DNA of 64,000 nucleotides from Zantedeschia hybrid cultivar (taxonomy: Eukaryota; Streptophyta; Magnoliopsida; Alismatales; Araceae): the NCBI GenBank assembly GCA_030544215.1, contig JARZZO010000016.1, forward strand, positions 32,634,001 to 32,698,000. The letters are read 5' to 3'. Positions 20,854 through 32,334 of the stretch are shown piece by piece. Both the position numbers and the translations under genes were made by a program. The stretch's first letter is position 1. Each line of letters begins with the position of its first letter. The notes beneath the pieces are model-generated. The model ran no database searches, was not told the DNA's origin, and was given only the letters and a program-made list of their open reading frames with translations.

Positions 20854-22372
20854 TGATGGATATAGGTGTCCTCTAAGCCAATCATTAGGCACCTATTTCA
20901 ATATCGTTCACTAATCAATGGCATTAAATTCATTATGTAGATTGGCATATTAATAATTGCACATAATGAAGTCTATAAATATGTGCAATAGTCATCAGAT
21001 TATGATGAGATCGTAATAATGAGACTATTGACTTATAAACACATATTCTCAATTGTTCCTAGTCGTAGGATGTTTGAGAAGGACCTCAAACATCCGGTAA
21101 GACTAGTACAGGTTATTCCAGCTCATATGATGAGGGTGACTGATCTCGTTAGTTACTCGTGTAGAGACACAATGGTAAACCTGTAGGTGCTCATTAGGGA
21201 ATGAGTTCACTAAACTGAACCGACATGAATCGCCGAATGGTAATTTACCTGACTGTCAATCGGCTTGATTCATCGTCACAGTGGCGTGGTTGATCTTTGG
21301 ACTTGAGACACCAAAGACACCTTGTCGGTGGACTTCTGGACTTTGACTTTGACCTACGAATCCCTAACCACGGGATCTCTAATAGTCAAGGATCGGGTCC
21401 AGCGGAAGACCTTCGAAGGTGATTGTGTGTTCAATAAAGGATCATTCGCTCTCAGGTAACTGGAAAGAGAATACTCTAGAATAGATCCGCAGGAGTCTCT
21501 GGCTAGAGCTAAAACAATATCAGAAAAGAGGTTTTCGGATATTGTACAGCGGAGTCTGATTCAAATGAGTTGACCATCTATGGTTTGACAGTTGACCATA
21601 CCCTAGGTTAACTCGAGAGCATTGTGCGAAGGAATGATTATACCCACGCGGTAACTGTAGACGGACATGTTCCATAAGTGGGTTGCTGAACCCCATTACC
21701 TTCCGGGATCATGCGGTGTTGCTTGGCACCCAACTTGATCAGAAGTCCGACCGAATTCACATGCGATGTTAATTCGGCTAAGTAATTAGTTAATATCTAG
21801 ATATTAATTAATTACAATAAGTCAATAACTAGTTATTGGACTTAACGGGCTGAAAACCGGACTGGTTAATGGGCCTAGAGGGTCACACGCAATAAGATTC
21901 TCAGTCGGTGGTGTTTTAGTAGGATTTATATTAACTCGGGGACTTTTGTGAAAAGTCGCGCCGACTTAATATATATATACGCTCTTAAGAAACCCTGAGC
22001 CACGCTCCAGGATTTCTCCATGCTGTCCATGTCCCCATTTCTCTCTCCTCCTCTGGGCGCCCCGTTCGAGGCGCCGGGACTGTCTCCGTCTCCACTGCGC
22101 GCGATTCCCGAATGTCGTGAATTCCCGTCCGCGGGTTTCCGAACATCGTTGCGGCGACGGATCTTCAGCGAGCGAGCTGATATGGACGAGGGAGCGAGGA
22201 CGAATCACCGCAGAGGATCGCGTGGATACCGTTGGAGGCCGGACGCTTGTGCGGCTTGCGGCATCGCCTCGATGGAACCAAGACGGAAGCGGATTCGAAT
22301 CCGCGCACTGTAATCAAATTACTTCCCGTTAGTTTTCGGTTTTAGTTTATCGTTCCGAATCGGATCAACGGA
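20854..22372 (+). repeat. 5' LTR of copia element, 3' end missing
   Basis: It matches the 3' LTR until about 22372, then departs, lacking the last ~65 bp that end in CCCAACA in the other copy. It contains a hairpin (21941-21957) and a donor-like GTAATC at 22310. Frames such as 22020-22313 are not kept between family members, so the GC-rich part is probably untranslated leader. Confidence 0.85.
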
Positions 22373-24900
22373 CAACTGGAGGTATAGTTAAATATATTCG
22401 ATATATTTATAAACTATCACCTAGGATGAGACCAACTTAACATAAACAAAACCTTCAACCTAAAGTCTAAGCCGGAGCGCGAGTCATTTAGAATGTACCG
22501 CGTGGCTCTCCATCAATATAGTTTTTAGAACTTGATTCAATGATGGCAGTTTCTATGTGTTTACCCCAGATCTGCCACCATCTGATAAAATCACTATTAA
22601 CTATGGCATCTTGATGTCTTGAGATTGGAATAGAGGAACGGTGTAGCTATCCTCGCGTTTATCCGGGAGCTGCATTCTTACTCTACTCTGTCATGTATTG
22701 ATGGTAACGCTTAGACCAGGTATAATGATCTACTGTGTTTATCTTGGACCATTAAAGACCTGGGAGCCGAAATAAGATTGGATATTGCAAGGAGTTGCAA
22801 TTACCATGAGATGGTTGCTCTAAGATAATAGTATGATACTATGTGTTTACTCAAGGTCATACTGTAATTCTTGGAAATTCTGATCCTCACTAGGAGACCG
22901 TCGGAGTCTTCCATTCTGTATACCTGAAGGTTATACAGTCCGTCGAAAAATAGTGGGAAATAATTCAAGATAAAAGACCATAATTGAATTATAAGAACTA
23001 TCTGCTTAAATCACGTTATTTCTTTCGTTCACTAAAATGTCGTCTATTCGAGATTTTGGCATATTGGATGCCAACACTTCTCATACTCAGACTGACTAAA
23101 AAACTCTAAAGAATGTCTTTAGGGGTAAGTGAAAGTCACTATCCTAATTAGATATCATGAATCATCTTACTTGGATAGACCAAAGTGAAGAGGTACTCAT
23201 GGTATGCCTTTTTGAAAGGCAATCATTGTCATGAAATCTCTTATTTGGATAGACCAAGATGAAGAGATATTTATGATGTGCCTTTGAGAAAGACAAGTGG
23301 TAAGATTTTAAACGATCGAACCCACACCTGAAAAAGAAGGTTAGCTGAGATAGAGAAGTAGCAGTTCTCCCACTGCAACCAATATAAGGATACTGGTAAA
23401 GGCAAAACGAATATGAAACTTGAAAGAAATTTCGGGTATGCTTATTATCACCTTTTACATATCTATTGGAGAATTAGTGTATCCAATATGAAATATTGGA
23501 AATGACTTTAAGATCTATGATGGTATGCAAACTTAGACAAGTAAAAGGAAATCGAGAAAATGTAAGTGTTGAGTTGGACTCAACAATTGTTCTTGATATT
23601 CATAGGTTACTGTTAGACAGTAAATCTTTGTATATCTATAACAGTCAAATATGAAACTGAATAATTGTTATTTAGTAGCATAAGATCTCAAGAATAACAT
23701 TGATTGAGAAAGAACAATAGTTGTTCAAATCAGTCAATGCACTATAGATTCTTGATGTGACATTTCATGTGATGAATGTTCACTAGTCTCCTATAGAAAT
23801 GAACTGTATGAATCCTGATTATCTATGGTATTGTACACAAGGATGTACAATAAGGAATTATTGGTGCTAATACATACTGATGTAAACAGCTCAATATCCT
23901 CTTAAGACCAAAGATAATCACTCACATTGACTTATTTTATAGTTTACTCTTGGAATAATTCGACTGTATGTACTTGTTGAAGTACAAGTCGAGTGCATCT
24001 AAGAGATTAAGGTATAAGATCAAAATGAAGTATTAGAATTCTTTGATTTGATCGAAGAAATTAATACTTAAGTATATGATTCACATAAATCATTAAGAGG
24101 ATAATTATATCCTTGCTCGATTGATCCTCATCGTACATCATAGTAATATGATAGAATGAGGAATTGCACCTTATTAAGATATGGTGCAATATATATAATA
24201 AGATTTACCTAATTCTTATCCTTGTGAACATGAGTATGAACATTGGACGTCCATACTTTACAGATGGTTCCAAATAAGTCAGTGTGTGTCCATATAGGAT
24301 ATGGAAACTAACTAATTCATATGAGATGTGAATTATGAACAAACCTGATTTTAAAGTCAAGTTATACCGTGATGTGAATTTGTAAAATGTCTAAAGAGTT
24401 TGGACATTACATTTATTGACCAGGCGGTAATGAAATAATTATCGTCATGAAAGCTGTCTTCTATAAAGAGGAATATGTCCTCAGAGAAGACAGTGAGAGC
24501 TGATAAAACTAGAGGATGTTCTAGATTCACAAGTTAACATAAGATTATTAGATAATCTTTAGTTGTTTGGAACCACTCATAACACACATCAGAGAGCTTC
24601 ATAGATTTTTTGAGATTCTCTCAGTAGCTAGACAGATATGTTTGACATATCTGATTTAGCAAGATGAGAGGAACTCAAAAATAGATTATGATCTAAAATC
24701 TATGATAATGATGCTCTTTGTCATTACAACTTTGAGATTGATAAGTTTATTAGAATTCTACTTGTCAATACTGCCTATCATTATAATGAGATGATGGCAG
24801 TTGGATATTAAAAGCGTTCTCTCAATGTGATTGAGGTAAAGATGTATGTGATACACTTTTAAAATTTTTAGAATGTCCAGGAAGCAAGTTATGATTCCAA
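22373..24900 (+). other. Decayed interior of copia element, 5' part
   Basis: No open frame above 60 codons is seen. A possible gag start (ATGTCGTCTATTCG) lies at about 23038. A loosely repeated phrase containing TGTGTTTA recurs near 22555, 22733 and 22843. I cannot assign domains here. It is expected to hold the remains of gag and integrase. Confidence 0.4.
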
Positions 24901-24904
24901 AGAT

Positions 24905-25790
24905 CATTTTGAATCAAACTGAAGCTTCCTAAGTTGTAATAAAAGTTTTGACTTAATGGTCAAATACTACGTGATCATTAAGAACGATCACAGATTGTGT
25001 ATGTGTGTGTTCAAAAGGGACAGTAGGAGTACATACACTTTAGTAATGCTTTGTTATAATAACATCAAAGTCATTGAGAATGACTTCAGGATATTACTAT
25101 CAGTTAAAGCATTATCAACTATATTTTTCTCTATAATAGGTTTAGTTATAATTTCCTACGTATTGGAAATACGAATCTATTAAGATAGATCGATGGAGAT
25201 ATTATATTGATCTGTATGTCAAGATGTTTGGCATAAATTTCATAATAAGTCTCAATTGTTGAGATATGGAATTTATTTCTTTAGGAAAAAAGTTCCTTAA
25301 AGGATATAAGAGTGAAACTTGAGAAGTGCTAAGGATGCACTCACATATATGGAGAGGATGATTTGAAACTATGAGTTCACACTGACTCAAATTTCAAGTC
25401 AAATAATGAATTCAACCTTCTAGAAGAAAGGAATGAATTGGAAGGGTTCCAATCCAAAACTCGATATTAAGATGATGACATAAACAAGTGATACTATTAT
25501 TGGAACAGTATGGATGAAAAAGTTCATCCCTAAACTAAATGTAGTTCTAAAAAGTCTCTGATAAAATCCCGTTGTTGTAGGACAATAGTGGGAGTGATCA
25601 ATTGTGTGATCGAGCCATGGTCTCTTTAGGAGTTGCAGAACATTCTGAGGCTCTTTCACAAGTTCAGAGACAAAGAATTAAGAGGAAATAACGTAATCGA
25701 AATATTCCATCTATAGATAATTTAGTAGATCCCTGACCAAGTCTTAGTCACATACTTTATGTGAGCATCACTTAGATTTGATGGAGATCA
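24905..25790 (+). pseudogene. Copia RT and RNase H remnants
   Basis: The open stretch 24956-25183 reads with recognisable copia RT spacing: the region where a YVDD motif belongs (LVMLCYNNIKVIEND), then LLSVKALSTIFF, and VLEIRIY followed by a stop and DRS, where intact elements have a LGIRIYRDRS-like block. Near 25700 a remnant of the C-terminal RNase H reads SIDNLVDP, where ADPFTK-type sequence is usual. There are many stops. Assignment is by motif order only. Confidence 0.5.
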
Positions 25791-25816
25791 AATGCGAAGG
25801 TGATTGGCTTGAGTCC

Positions 25817-25827
25817 AAGTGGGAGAT
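25817..25827 (+). other. Polypurine tract of copia element
   Basis: AAGTGGGAGAT directly precedes the 3' LTR start TGATGG at 25828. This is the usual plus-strand primer wording of plant copia elements. Confidence 0.8.
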
Positions 25828-26189
25828 TGATGGATATATGTGTCCTCTAAGTCAATCATTAGGCACCTATTTCAATCTGGTTCACTAATCAATGGCATTA
25901 AATTCATTATGTAGATTGGCATATTAATAATTGCACATAATGAAGTCCATGAATATGAGCAATAGTCATCAGATTATGATGAGATCGTAATAATGAGACT
26001 GATGACTTATAAACACATATTCTCAATTGTTCCTAGTCGTAGGATGTTTGAGAAGGACATCAAACATCCGGTAAGACTAGTACAGGTTATTCCAGTTCAT
26101 ATGATGAGGGTGACTGATCTCGTTAGTTACTTGTGCGATGAGGGTGACTGATCTCGTTAGTTATTCGTGTGGAGACGCAATGGTAAACC
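25828..26189 (+). repeat. Copia 3' LTR, left part
   Basis: It matches 20854-21185. A 34-bp tandem duplication (26103-26136 and 26137-26170) is absent from the 5' LTR. It ends with AAACC, the TSD of the nested insertion. Confidence 0.88.
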
Positions 26190-26269
26190 TGTAAGGATTG
26201 AGGTTTCGGATCCGGTTATCGAGTCAGTTTCGGGGTTGGATCCTTCGGTTCACAAGCTCGACGCGGTTC

Positions 26270-26463
26270 AAACGACGTCTAGTGAGGTGGACGCGTTTTA
26301 GGTTGTGCCACGTGGGCTGGTTTTGGGCCGCAGGAGTACGACCCCGATTTTATTGTCTGAACGGCGTCTTGATTGGACGATGCCATTCAGAGTATGGCCC
26401 TGGTATGTCAGCGTACAACCCGTCTTATCATCTAATTGGCATCAACCTTGGACGACGCATTTT
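26270..26463. repeat. Three GACGC dyads in the 4.2-kb insertion
   Basis: Units at 26270-26299, 26359-26388 and 26434-26463 are exact 10-10-10. Arms include AAACGACGTC/GACGCGTTTT and GAACGGCGTC/GATGCCATTC. The spacers are TAGTGAGGTG, TTGATTGGAC and AACCTTGGAC. The surrounding sequence is unrelated to the Tat LTRs. Confidence 0.8.
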
Positions 26464-27025
26464 AGTTAGCTTCGGTTTGACCCCGCAAATCCTTCCTCTT
26501 TTCCCTCATTCTCTCCATTTCTTTCTCTCTCCTCCCTCTCCCCTCCGATCCGTCCGGTGCCCCCCTCCCCTTCTCCTTCCTTTCCTCTCCCCATTCTTCC
26601 TCTTCCTCTACTCCATCAACCTCCTAACTTCCACCACTACCACCACCACCACCTCCTCCTCTGTGGCACATTTCTCTCCGGATGGCAGCCGACGTCCCGG
26701 TGGAGTAACGGCGTCCACGGCGGTACCGGCGGTGGCTTATGGTGTGACGGTTCGGCGGCTTGGAACTCGGAGGAGTTCAAGTAACCGGTAGGGTGACGAT
26801 CCTCCAATGTTTTGTTTAAAACCATGTTTTCCCGCTTTCAAGCATGTTTAGGGGATTTTCGGGATGAAAATGCTTATATCACAAAATTAGGATTGGTGAG
26901 TTTTTATGGGGTATTTGGGTTCTCCTCCTACTCCTCTATTTTATGGCATTTTTGTGCCATTTGGGGGAGAAAATCCCACGTTGTGAATTGGGGGGAGGCG
27001 GAGGGAGAACCTGTCTGTGAGGGTT

Positions 27026-27145
27026 AAATGGCGTCTGAGGACAGCGACGCCATTTAAAAGGTAGCTGCCACCCACGACGCGATTTATCCCAGATAACAGA
27101 CTCTGTCTCTGGATTGAATACCGTCCAGAGACAGCGACGCCATTC
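27026..27145. repeat. Dyad doublet plus single unit
   Basis: The doublet is 27026-27055 and 27056-27085, with a single unit at 27116-27145. The arms AAATGGCGTC/GACGCCATTT are perfect inverted repeats. The single has GAATACCGTC/GACGCCATTC. The spacers are TGAGGACAGC, TGCCACCCAC and CAGAGACAGC. The doublet-then-single order repeats that of the Tat leaders. Confidence 0.85.
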
Positions 27146-27179
27146 AAATGGCGACCTGATCGTTCCGAATTGTGCGTCG

Positions 27180-28845
27180 TTAAACACTCATGAGAACGTT
27201 CAATCTAAATTTATTCGGCTCACTTAAATTCAATTTTGAAAATTAATAATGGTGAGTCCGAGTCGATCCACATGGAGTTAGAATCTTAATATTTGGAAAC
27301 TTTGGATTTTGATTGATCTAGAAAAAGAATTAATGATTTGCGTTAATTAATTAGACATTTAATCACAACAACAACTTAATCAACTAACACAACTAAAACT
27401 ACAACAAAAATAACTAACTAAGTAAACTAATAAAAAGAATACATGCACAGTCTAAAAAATAATAATCAATTAAATGAAGAAACTCTAAATACTATTGCCA
27501 TTAACCATTACCCATCTAACAACAAAGAATTAACCTTATAAACTTTTCTACATTTAATCAACCTAAAATAACATTCAAATAACTAAACCTAAACAAAACA
27601 ACTAAATAACTAAACAAGATAATCAAAACAGTCCTGTGGGTGCTTTTGGAAACTGCCGGCGCAATGGACCACAGGTGAGGGGGTGCGGCGCAGTGGACCA
27701 CTGGAGGAACCGAGAAGAAGGCCGGCTGCTGGTGGCGCGTGGAGGAGAGCCTCAGGTGCTGGCTGTGGAGCGGCGTACGTGGAGAAGCTGGCTGGTGCGT
27801 GGAAGAGAGCCGGAGGAGGGGAAGGAGTAGCCGGCTGCGTAGAGGGATGCTGGAGTTTTCTGGTTCAGCTGGCAGACGCGTGCATGCAGGCGCGGGCGGT
27901 GGCAGCACGTGGAGGAGCAGCTGACCGGCAGGTTCAGGCTTCAACGGAGGACCAGCTCAGGTGCTGTGATGGACGGCGTGCATGCAGGCGTGGGCGGTGG
28001 GCTTCACCGGGCATGCATGGCTACGTGCAGCTGCGTGGATGCCAGTGCATGGAGCTCGCTGGTGGATGCCGGGTGCAGCAGCTCGGACGTGGGAGAGCGC
28101 TGGGCAACGCGTAGGTGGTCTGGAGGTGGAATGTGCATGCAGTGGGCTTCACCGGAGCACGTGGAGGTGCGGTGCGAGGAGCTGGCTCGCTGGCTGGTGG
28201 ATGCCGGCGTGCATGCGCTGGGGCGGTGTCTTGCAGGGCCACCGGTGCTCAGAGGAGGTGCATGGGAGCTGTTGGCTGGGTGGGGGAGAGAAACCGAGAG
28301 AGAACAGAGAGAGAGAAAGAGAGAAACCGAGAGAGGGAGAACCAGAGAGAGGGAGAGAAAGAGAGAAACTAAGAGAGGGAGAACTGGAGAGAGGGAGAGA
28401 AAGAGAGGGAGAGAAGAGAGAGAGCAGAGGGAGAGAAAGAGAAAACGTGGGAGAGAAGAAGAGAAGAAGAGAAGACTGGAGAGGAGAGGCTGCGGGAACG
28501 AGAGAGAGAGCTGTGGGGAGAGGTTGGGAATTAGCGGGCTGTTGAGAAGAGAATTTTGCATAAGGAGACGGCCGAATTGGAGGGGTTGAGAAGTTAATAT
28601 AGAGAGGAAAAGGGGCGTGGGAAAGGAAACCGAGAGAGAGGAGGAGTCGGCTGTTGGGAAAACGTGTGGGAGAGTTTTGGAAATAAAGGAGAGAAAATAG
28701 AAATAGATAAATAAGAAGGAAAGAAGGGAAGGACGGCGGCTAAGAATTAGGGTTTTCTTGGTAAAGGGTTAGGGTAACCCTAATATGAGGAGCAAATTAC
28801 CAGTTTGCTCCTATGTCCTTTTATTTTTCAAAAAGATGGACAATT
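27180..28845. other. Interior of 4.2-kb insertion, low-complexity frames
   Basis: AT-rich (27180-27620), then GC-rich (27640-28270), then GA-repeat sequence (28270-28680). Long overlapping frames on both strands follow composition and lack any domain. A minus-strand TATA-like motif near 28594-28602 precedes a CT-rich (minus sense) run, which fits a minus-oriented promoter. No gene is supported. Confidence 0.45.
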
Positions 28846-28914
28846 TTGTTGAGATTTGAACCCCGGACCTCCCACAAGTCCGCAAAGTCTGAACCATTGC
28901 ACCACGGCTTCCTT
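28846..28914 (-). other. tRNA-like block with A and B boxes
   Basis: On the minus strand, TGGTGCAATGG (28894-28904) fits an A box and GGTTCAAATCT (28852-28862) fits a B box, 31 bp apart. The bases between can form an anticodon-like stem (GACTTTGCGG). The acceptor stem is not clear, so it is more likely a tRNA-derived or SINE-like fragment than a working tRNA gene. Confidence 0.4.
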
Positions 28915-29171
28915 CATGCCCTGTTCACATAAAATAAATTCAAGTTAGCATATTATCTCATTTATTTATTTATTTCGTCTTGGTTTTGTCGAAAAACCGC
29001 AAATGCACTATACTCCTTTAATCACATGAAATGACGATGTTTTTAAGTCAGAATTTGCCGAAATTGGTACCGTTGGACTTGGTACGCAATTGTCTATCAT
29101 TTCATGCTATTTTATAGATAAAAACGTGAGTATGATGCGTATGATTGCCTTTAAATGATCAATTTAACACT

Positions 29172-29379
29172 TTATCACGACCCCCTTGCAGGACGTGTTT
29201 TAGTTCGGATCACCCCGAGGCCTGATTCTGTTTCTGTCCTGATTAGGCGACTAGAAACAGCGACGTCTTTTAAAAGATGACTACCTTGCACGACGTGTTT
29301 TAGGCCATCTTCTGAGGCCAGTTTTCGCATGAACCAGTTTAGGGGTCTTGAATGACGTCAGCCTTGGGCGACGCGATTC
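29172..29379. repeat. GACGC dyad cluster near the right of the insertion
   Basis: Units are at 29172-29201 (weak left arm), the doublet 29242-29271 plus 29272-29301, and 29350-29379. The last has arms GAATGACGTC/GACGCGATTC. The spacers are CCCCTTGCAG, TAGAAACAGC, TACCTTGCAC and AGCCTTGGGC. Confidence 0.8.
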
Positions 29380-30382
29380 AAGACAGAATCTCATTAAAGC
29401 ATGTAATTAACATGTGTTTACATTGTTAGATAGTTGGATAAATGCATGTTTGGAAATATACTCGAGGACGATGATTTCTACATGATCGGATCGCACCGTG
29501 TTGCGTTTTGTGCGATCGTGGGCCTAGAGTGACAGTTGTTAGCGCTTAGGCACCCTGTGTCAGTATAGGAGTGGCACAACGCCGGTGTGGGAGTGATGGG
29601 GTGACGCCTAGAGAGAGAGTCACCTGGTGTACCCCGGGGTATAGCTAGTACCGATGTGGGAGTGGTACATTCGGAGTGTTACTCGTGCTGGGGGAAGCAG
29701 AACCACCTTGAGTCAGGTCAGGTCGGAGTAGCCAGTGTGCTATCCGAGGGGTTGCTGTTTGGTCTCAGCGGGTCGGTGTTTTCCACGTTCGACCGTGTGA
29801 CTTATGTGTTTAGTCGAGACGCTAGTTGTGGACTCCGTGGTAAGGTGGTTTCAGAATCGTGCATGTTACTGTTATAAATGCGTGTGTTTTATATCGAAAT
29901 CTGGGAATTGTGTTTACTGCTTTATTTAGTTAAATTGCCTATAATTGTATATTACGCTTGTGGGTGTGTGAGTGAGTGGTGGGGATCGAAGGATCCCTAT
30001 TGAGTCTATTTCAATAAGACTCACCCCCTGCGGTTTTCAGGTGAGGGTTCCAAGCAGGCATAGCGAGGAGAGTGTTGCCTTAGGTTGCGCATCAGCAGCC
30101 GCTGTTCCGGGATATGCCCCGATGTAGTTGTTATTTTCTTTTCTGACCTATACGCTTAATTATTTCTTTTCTGTTGGAATATGTAATCAATTGCTGAGTC
30201 AAGTCGAATTGTAATAATTTTTAATTTTTGCACTTCCTTTACAATTCGATGTGATGTGGATGTTTAGCTTAGTTTATCATTTATTTTCCAGACTTATCGA
30301 GATCCTAGTTTGGCTCCAAATTTAATGATTCGGTATCCATTTAGTAATCGGATCTACTATTATAGGGTGGCGGGTCATTACA
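29380..30382 (+). other. Right end of 4.2-kb insertion, no gene
   Basis: GT-rich segment with one 73-codon frame (29656-29877) that has no recognisable domain. It ends GGGTGGCGGGTCATTACA, a terminus typical of gypsy LTRs. Confidence 0.55.
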
Positions 30383-31646
30383 AAACCTGTAGGTGCTCAT
30401 TGAGGAATGAGTTCACTAAAGTGATCCGACATGATTCGCCGAATGGTAATTTACCTGACTATTAATCGGTTTGATTCATCGTCACAGTAGCGTGGTTGAT
30501 CCTTGGACTTGAGACACCAAAGACACCTTGTCGGTGGACTTCTGGACTTTGACTTTGACCTACGAATCCCTAACCACGGGATCTCTAATAGTCAAGGATC
30601 GAGTCCAGCGGAAGACCTTCGAAGGTGATTGTGTGTTCAATAAAGGATCGTTCACTCTCAGGTAACTGGAAAGAGAATACTCTAGAATAGATCCGCAGGA
30701 GTCTCTGGCTAGAGCTAAAACAATATCAGAAAAGAGGTTTTCGGATATTGTACAGCGGAGTCTGATTCAAATGAGTTGACCATCTATGGTTTGACAGTTG
30801 ACCATACCCTAGGTTAACTCGAGAGCATTGTGCGAAGGAATGATTATACCCACGCGGTAACTGTAGACGGACATGTTCCATAAGTGGGTTGCTGAACCCC
30901 ATTACCTTCCGGGATCATGCGGTGTTGCTTGGCACCCAACTTGATCAGAAGTCCGACCGAATTCACATGCGATGTTAATTCGGCTAAGTAATTAGTTAAT
31001 ATCTAGATATTAATTAATTACAATAAGTCAATAACTAGTTATTGGACTTAACGGGCTGAAAACCGGACTGGTTAATGGGCCTAGAGGGTCACACGCAATA
31101 AGATTCTCAGTCGGTGGTGTTTTAGTAGGATTTATATTAACTCGGCGACTTTTGTGAAAAGTTGCGCCGACTTAATATATATATACGCGCTCTTAAGAAA
31201 CCCTGGGCCACGCTCCAGGATTTCTCCATGCTGGCCGTGTCCCCATTTCTCTCTCCTCCTCTGGGCGCCCCGTTCGAGGCACCGGGAGTGTCTCCGTCTC
31301 CACCGCGCGCGATTCCCGAATGTCGGGAATTCCCGTCCGCGGGTTTCCGGACATCGTTGCGGTGACGGATCTTCAGCGAGCGAGCTGATACGGACGAGGG
31401 AGCGAGGACGAACCACCGCAGAGGATCGCGTGGATACCGGTGGAGGCCGGACGCTTGTGCGACTCGCGGCATCGCATCAACGGAACCGAGACGGAAGCGG
31501 ATTCGAATCCGAGCACGGTAATCAGATTAGTTCCCGTTAGTTTTCGATTTTAGTTTTTCGTTTCGAATCGAATCAGCGGGCATCGGGTGAGATATTTTTG
31601 TTCGTCGTTTCCGTTGCGTTCTTCGCGTCCCGCCAGGATCCCAACA
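30383..31646 (+). repeat. Copia 3' LTR, right part
   Basis: It resumes the LTR after the nested insertion, nearly identical to 21181-22372, and runs on to CCCAACA at 31646. The hairpin is at 31147-31163 and the donor-like GTAATC at 31518. It is followed by the TSD ATAGG. Confidence 0.9.
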
Positions 31647-31651
31647 ATAGG

Positions 31652-31882
31652 GCTAGTGTAGATAGAGATCTTTGGAGATTTTTAGTGTTTTTCTTCGGTA
31701 GGCTTCTCTTCGAGACAAAGGGCGACTACATCCACTGTCGTTTCCTAAGTCTCCTCGTAGACTTAGATAGATTAGGTGAGTGCGCTTGGGGTGCGGCCCT
31801 TATGGCCCACCTCTTCATTAACCTCTCCGCTGTCATACTAGATCGGGAGAACACCATCAGCGGCTTTGCGCTGTTTCTTCAG
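31652..31882 (+). pseudogene. PMD gene exon 2, second part
   Basis: After the TSD the frame of 20853 continues without a shift: LWRFLVFFFGRLLF, DLDRLGECAWGAALMAHLF, TISGFALFLQ, the central PMD blocks with the conserved AWGAA motif. It has no stop and ends at CAG before a donor GTATTT. From 31652 it is 231 bp, phase 0. Confidence 0.85.
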
Positions 31883-31974
31883 GTATTTAATTTGTTTTTT
31901 TAAGTTCATTTCAATATTATTATTATTCAATGCAATGCATATGATGATTTTAACCTGTATGTTCACGTGCGCAG

Positions 31975-32136
31975 ATCTGGACATATTATTATTTTCCTCT
32001 AGGCCGGGCGAGGCCTTCTCTCTTGCCAACGGCGGTCCCATTAGCTAGATGGTGGCGTCCGGTAGTGGACACGGCGCCACAGCATCACCAGTTGACGGCC
32101 CTCTGCCGTCAGTTCTTGGACTACTCAGAGTTGCTG
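31975..32136 (+). pseudogene. PMD gene exon 3
   Basis: The acceptor GTGCGCAG ends at 31974 and the donor GTAAGT is at 32137. The exon is 162 bp and open throughout, beginning IWTYYYFPLGRARP, where PMDs have an IW-aromatic-FP-RP block, then PLARWWRPV. Phase 0 on both sides. Confidence 0.8.
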
Positions 32137-32334
32137 GTAAGTTTTAAAATTCTTTTCTTGTCATTATTTAAATGTTAGATTGATTAACTGTTTTGTTAGA
32201 ATGTTTACAAATTTTTTAAATTAACATTTATTTGTTAATCATTCGATTAAATATTTGATTGATGATTTAAAGGTTTATCATGACTTGTTGATTTTTATTA
32301 TTAAATGCAATGTGACAAACCTATATGAATGCAA

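Larger units (their letters stand above)
26190..30382 (+). mobile_element. 4.2-kb insertion, probable solo gypsy-type LTR
   Basis: The segment runs TGTAAGG...TCATTACA and is flanked by the TSD AAACC (26185-26189 and 30383-30387). Removing it restores the copia LTR exactly. The ends and the late segment (gactcaccccctgcgg, about 30018) resemble long LTRs of chromovirus-type gypsy elements, and I see no pol motif, so a solo LTR is the best reading. It contains about ten 30-bp GACGC dyads, a tRNA-like block (28846-28914, minus), GA-rich low complexity (28270-28450) and a telomere-motif inverted pair near 28760-28785. An inner segment (about 27180-28990) may be a further insertion in minus orientation, but no TSD was found for it. 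Confidence 0.65.
20854..31646 (+). mobile_element. Ty1/copia element with nested insertion
   Basis: The LTRs start TGATGGATAT and the 3' LTR ends CCCAACA. The TSD ATAGG is at 20849-20853 and 31647-31651, and the interrupted PMD frame resumes exactly after it. The 5' LTR is 20854 to about 22372, the interior about 22373-25827, and the 3' LTR starts at 25828, is split by a 4.2-kb insertion (26190-30382), and ends at 31646. The interior is short (about 3.5 kb) and full of stops. Copia RT remnants and a typical AAGTGGGAGA tract before the 3' LTR support the copia call. The end of the 5' LTR and the primer site are deleted. Confidence 0.88.

Noticed and set aside
22020..22332. Frames in the GC-rich part of copia LTRs
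   Set aside because: The reading frame is not kept between the five LTR copies, and shifts are common, so coding is unlikely.
27636..28589. Long overlapping frames on both strands (Arg/Glu/Gly-rich)
   Set aside because: They follow GC-rich and GA-repeat composition, overlap each other on opposite strands and contain no domain.
1820..29379. 30-bp repeats considered as a CRISPR-like array
   Set aside because: The repeats are dispersed over tens of kilobases, the arms are conserved rather than a whole repeat, spacers are 10 bp, and the genome is a plant.
26181..30388. Nested insertion read as a Mutator-type element with a 9-bp TSD (AAACCTGTA)
   Set aside because: There are no terminal inverted repeats beyond the TGTA/TACA ends. 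The LTR reading with 5-bp TSD AAACC and element start TGTA explains the extra shared bases.
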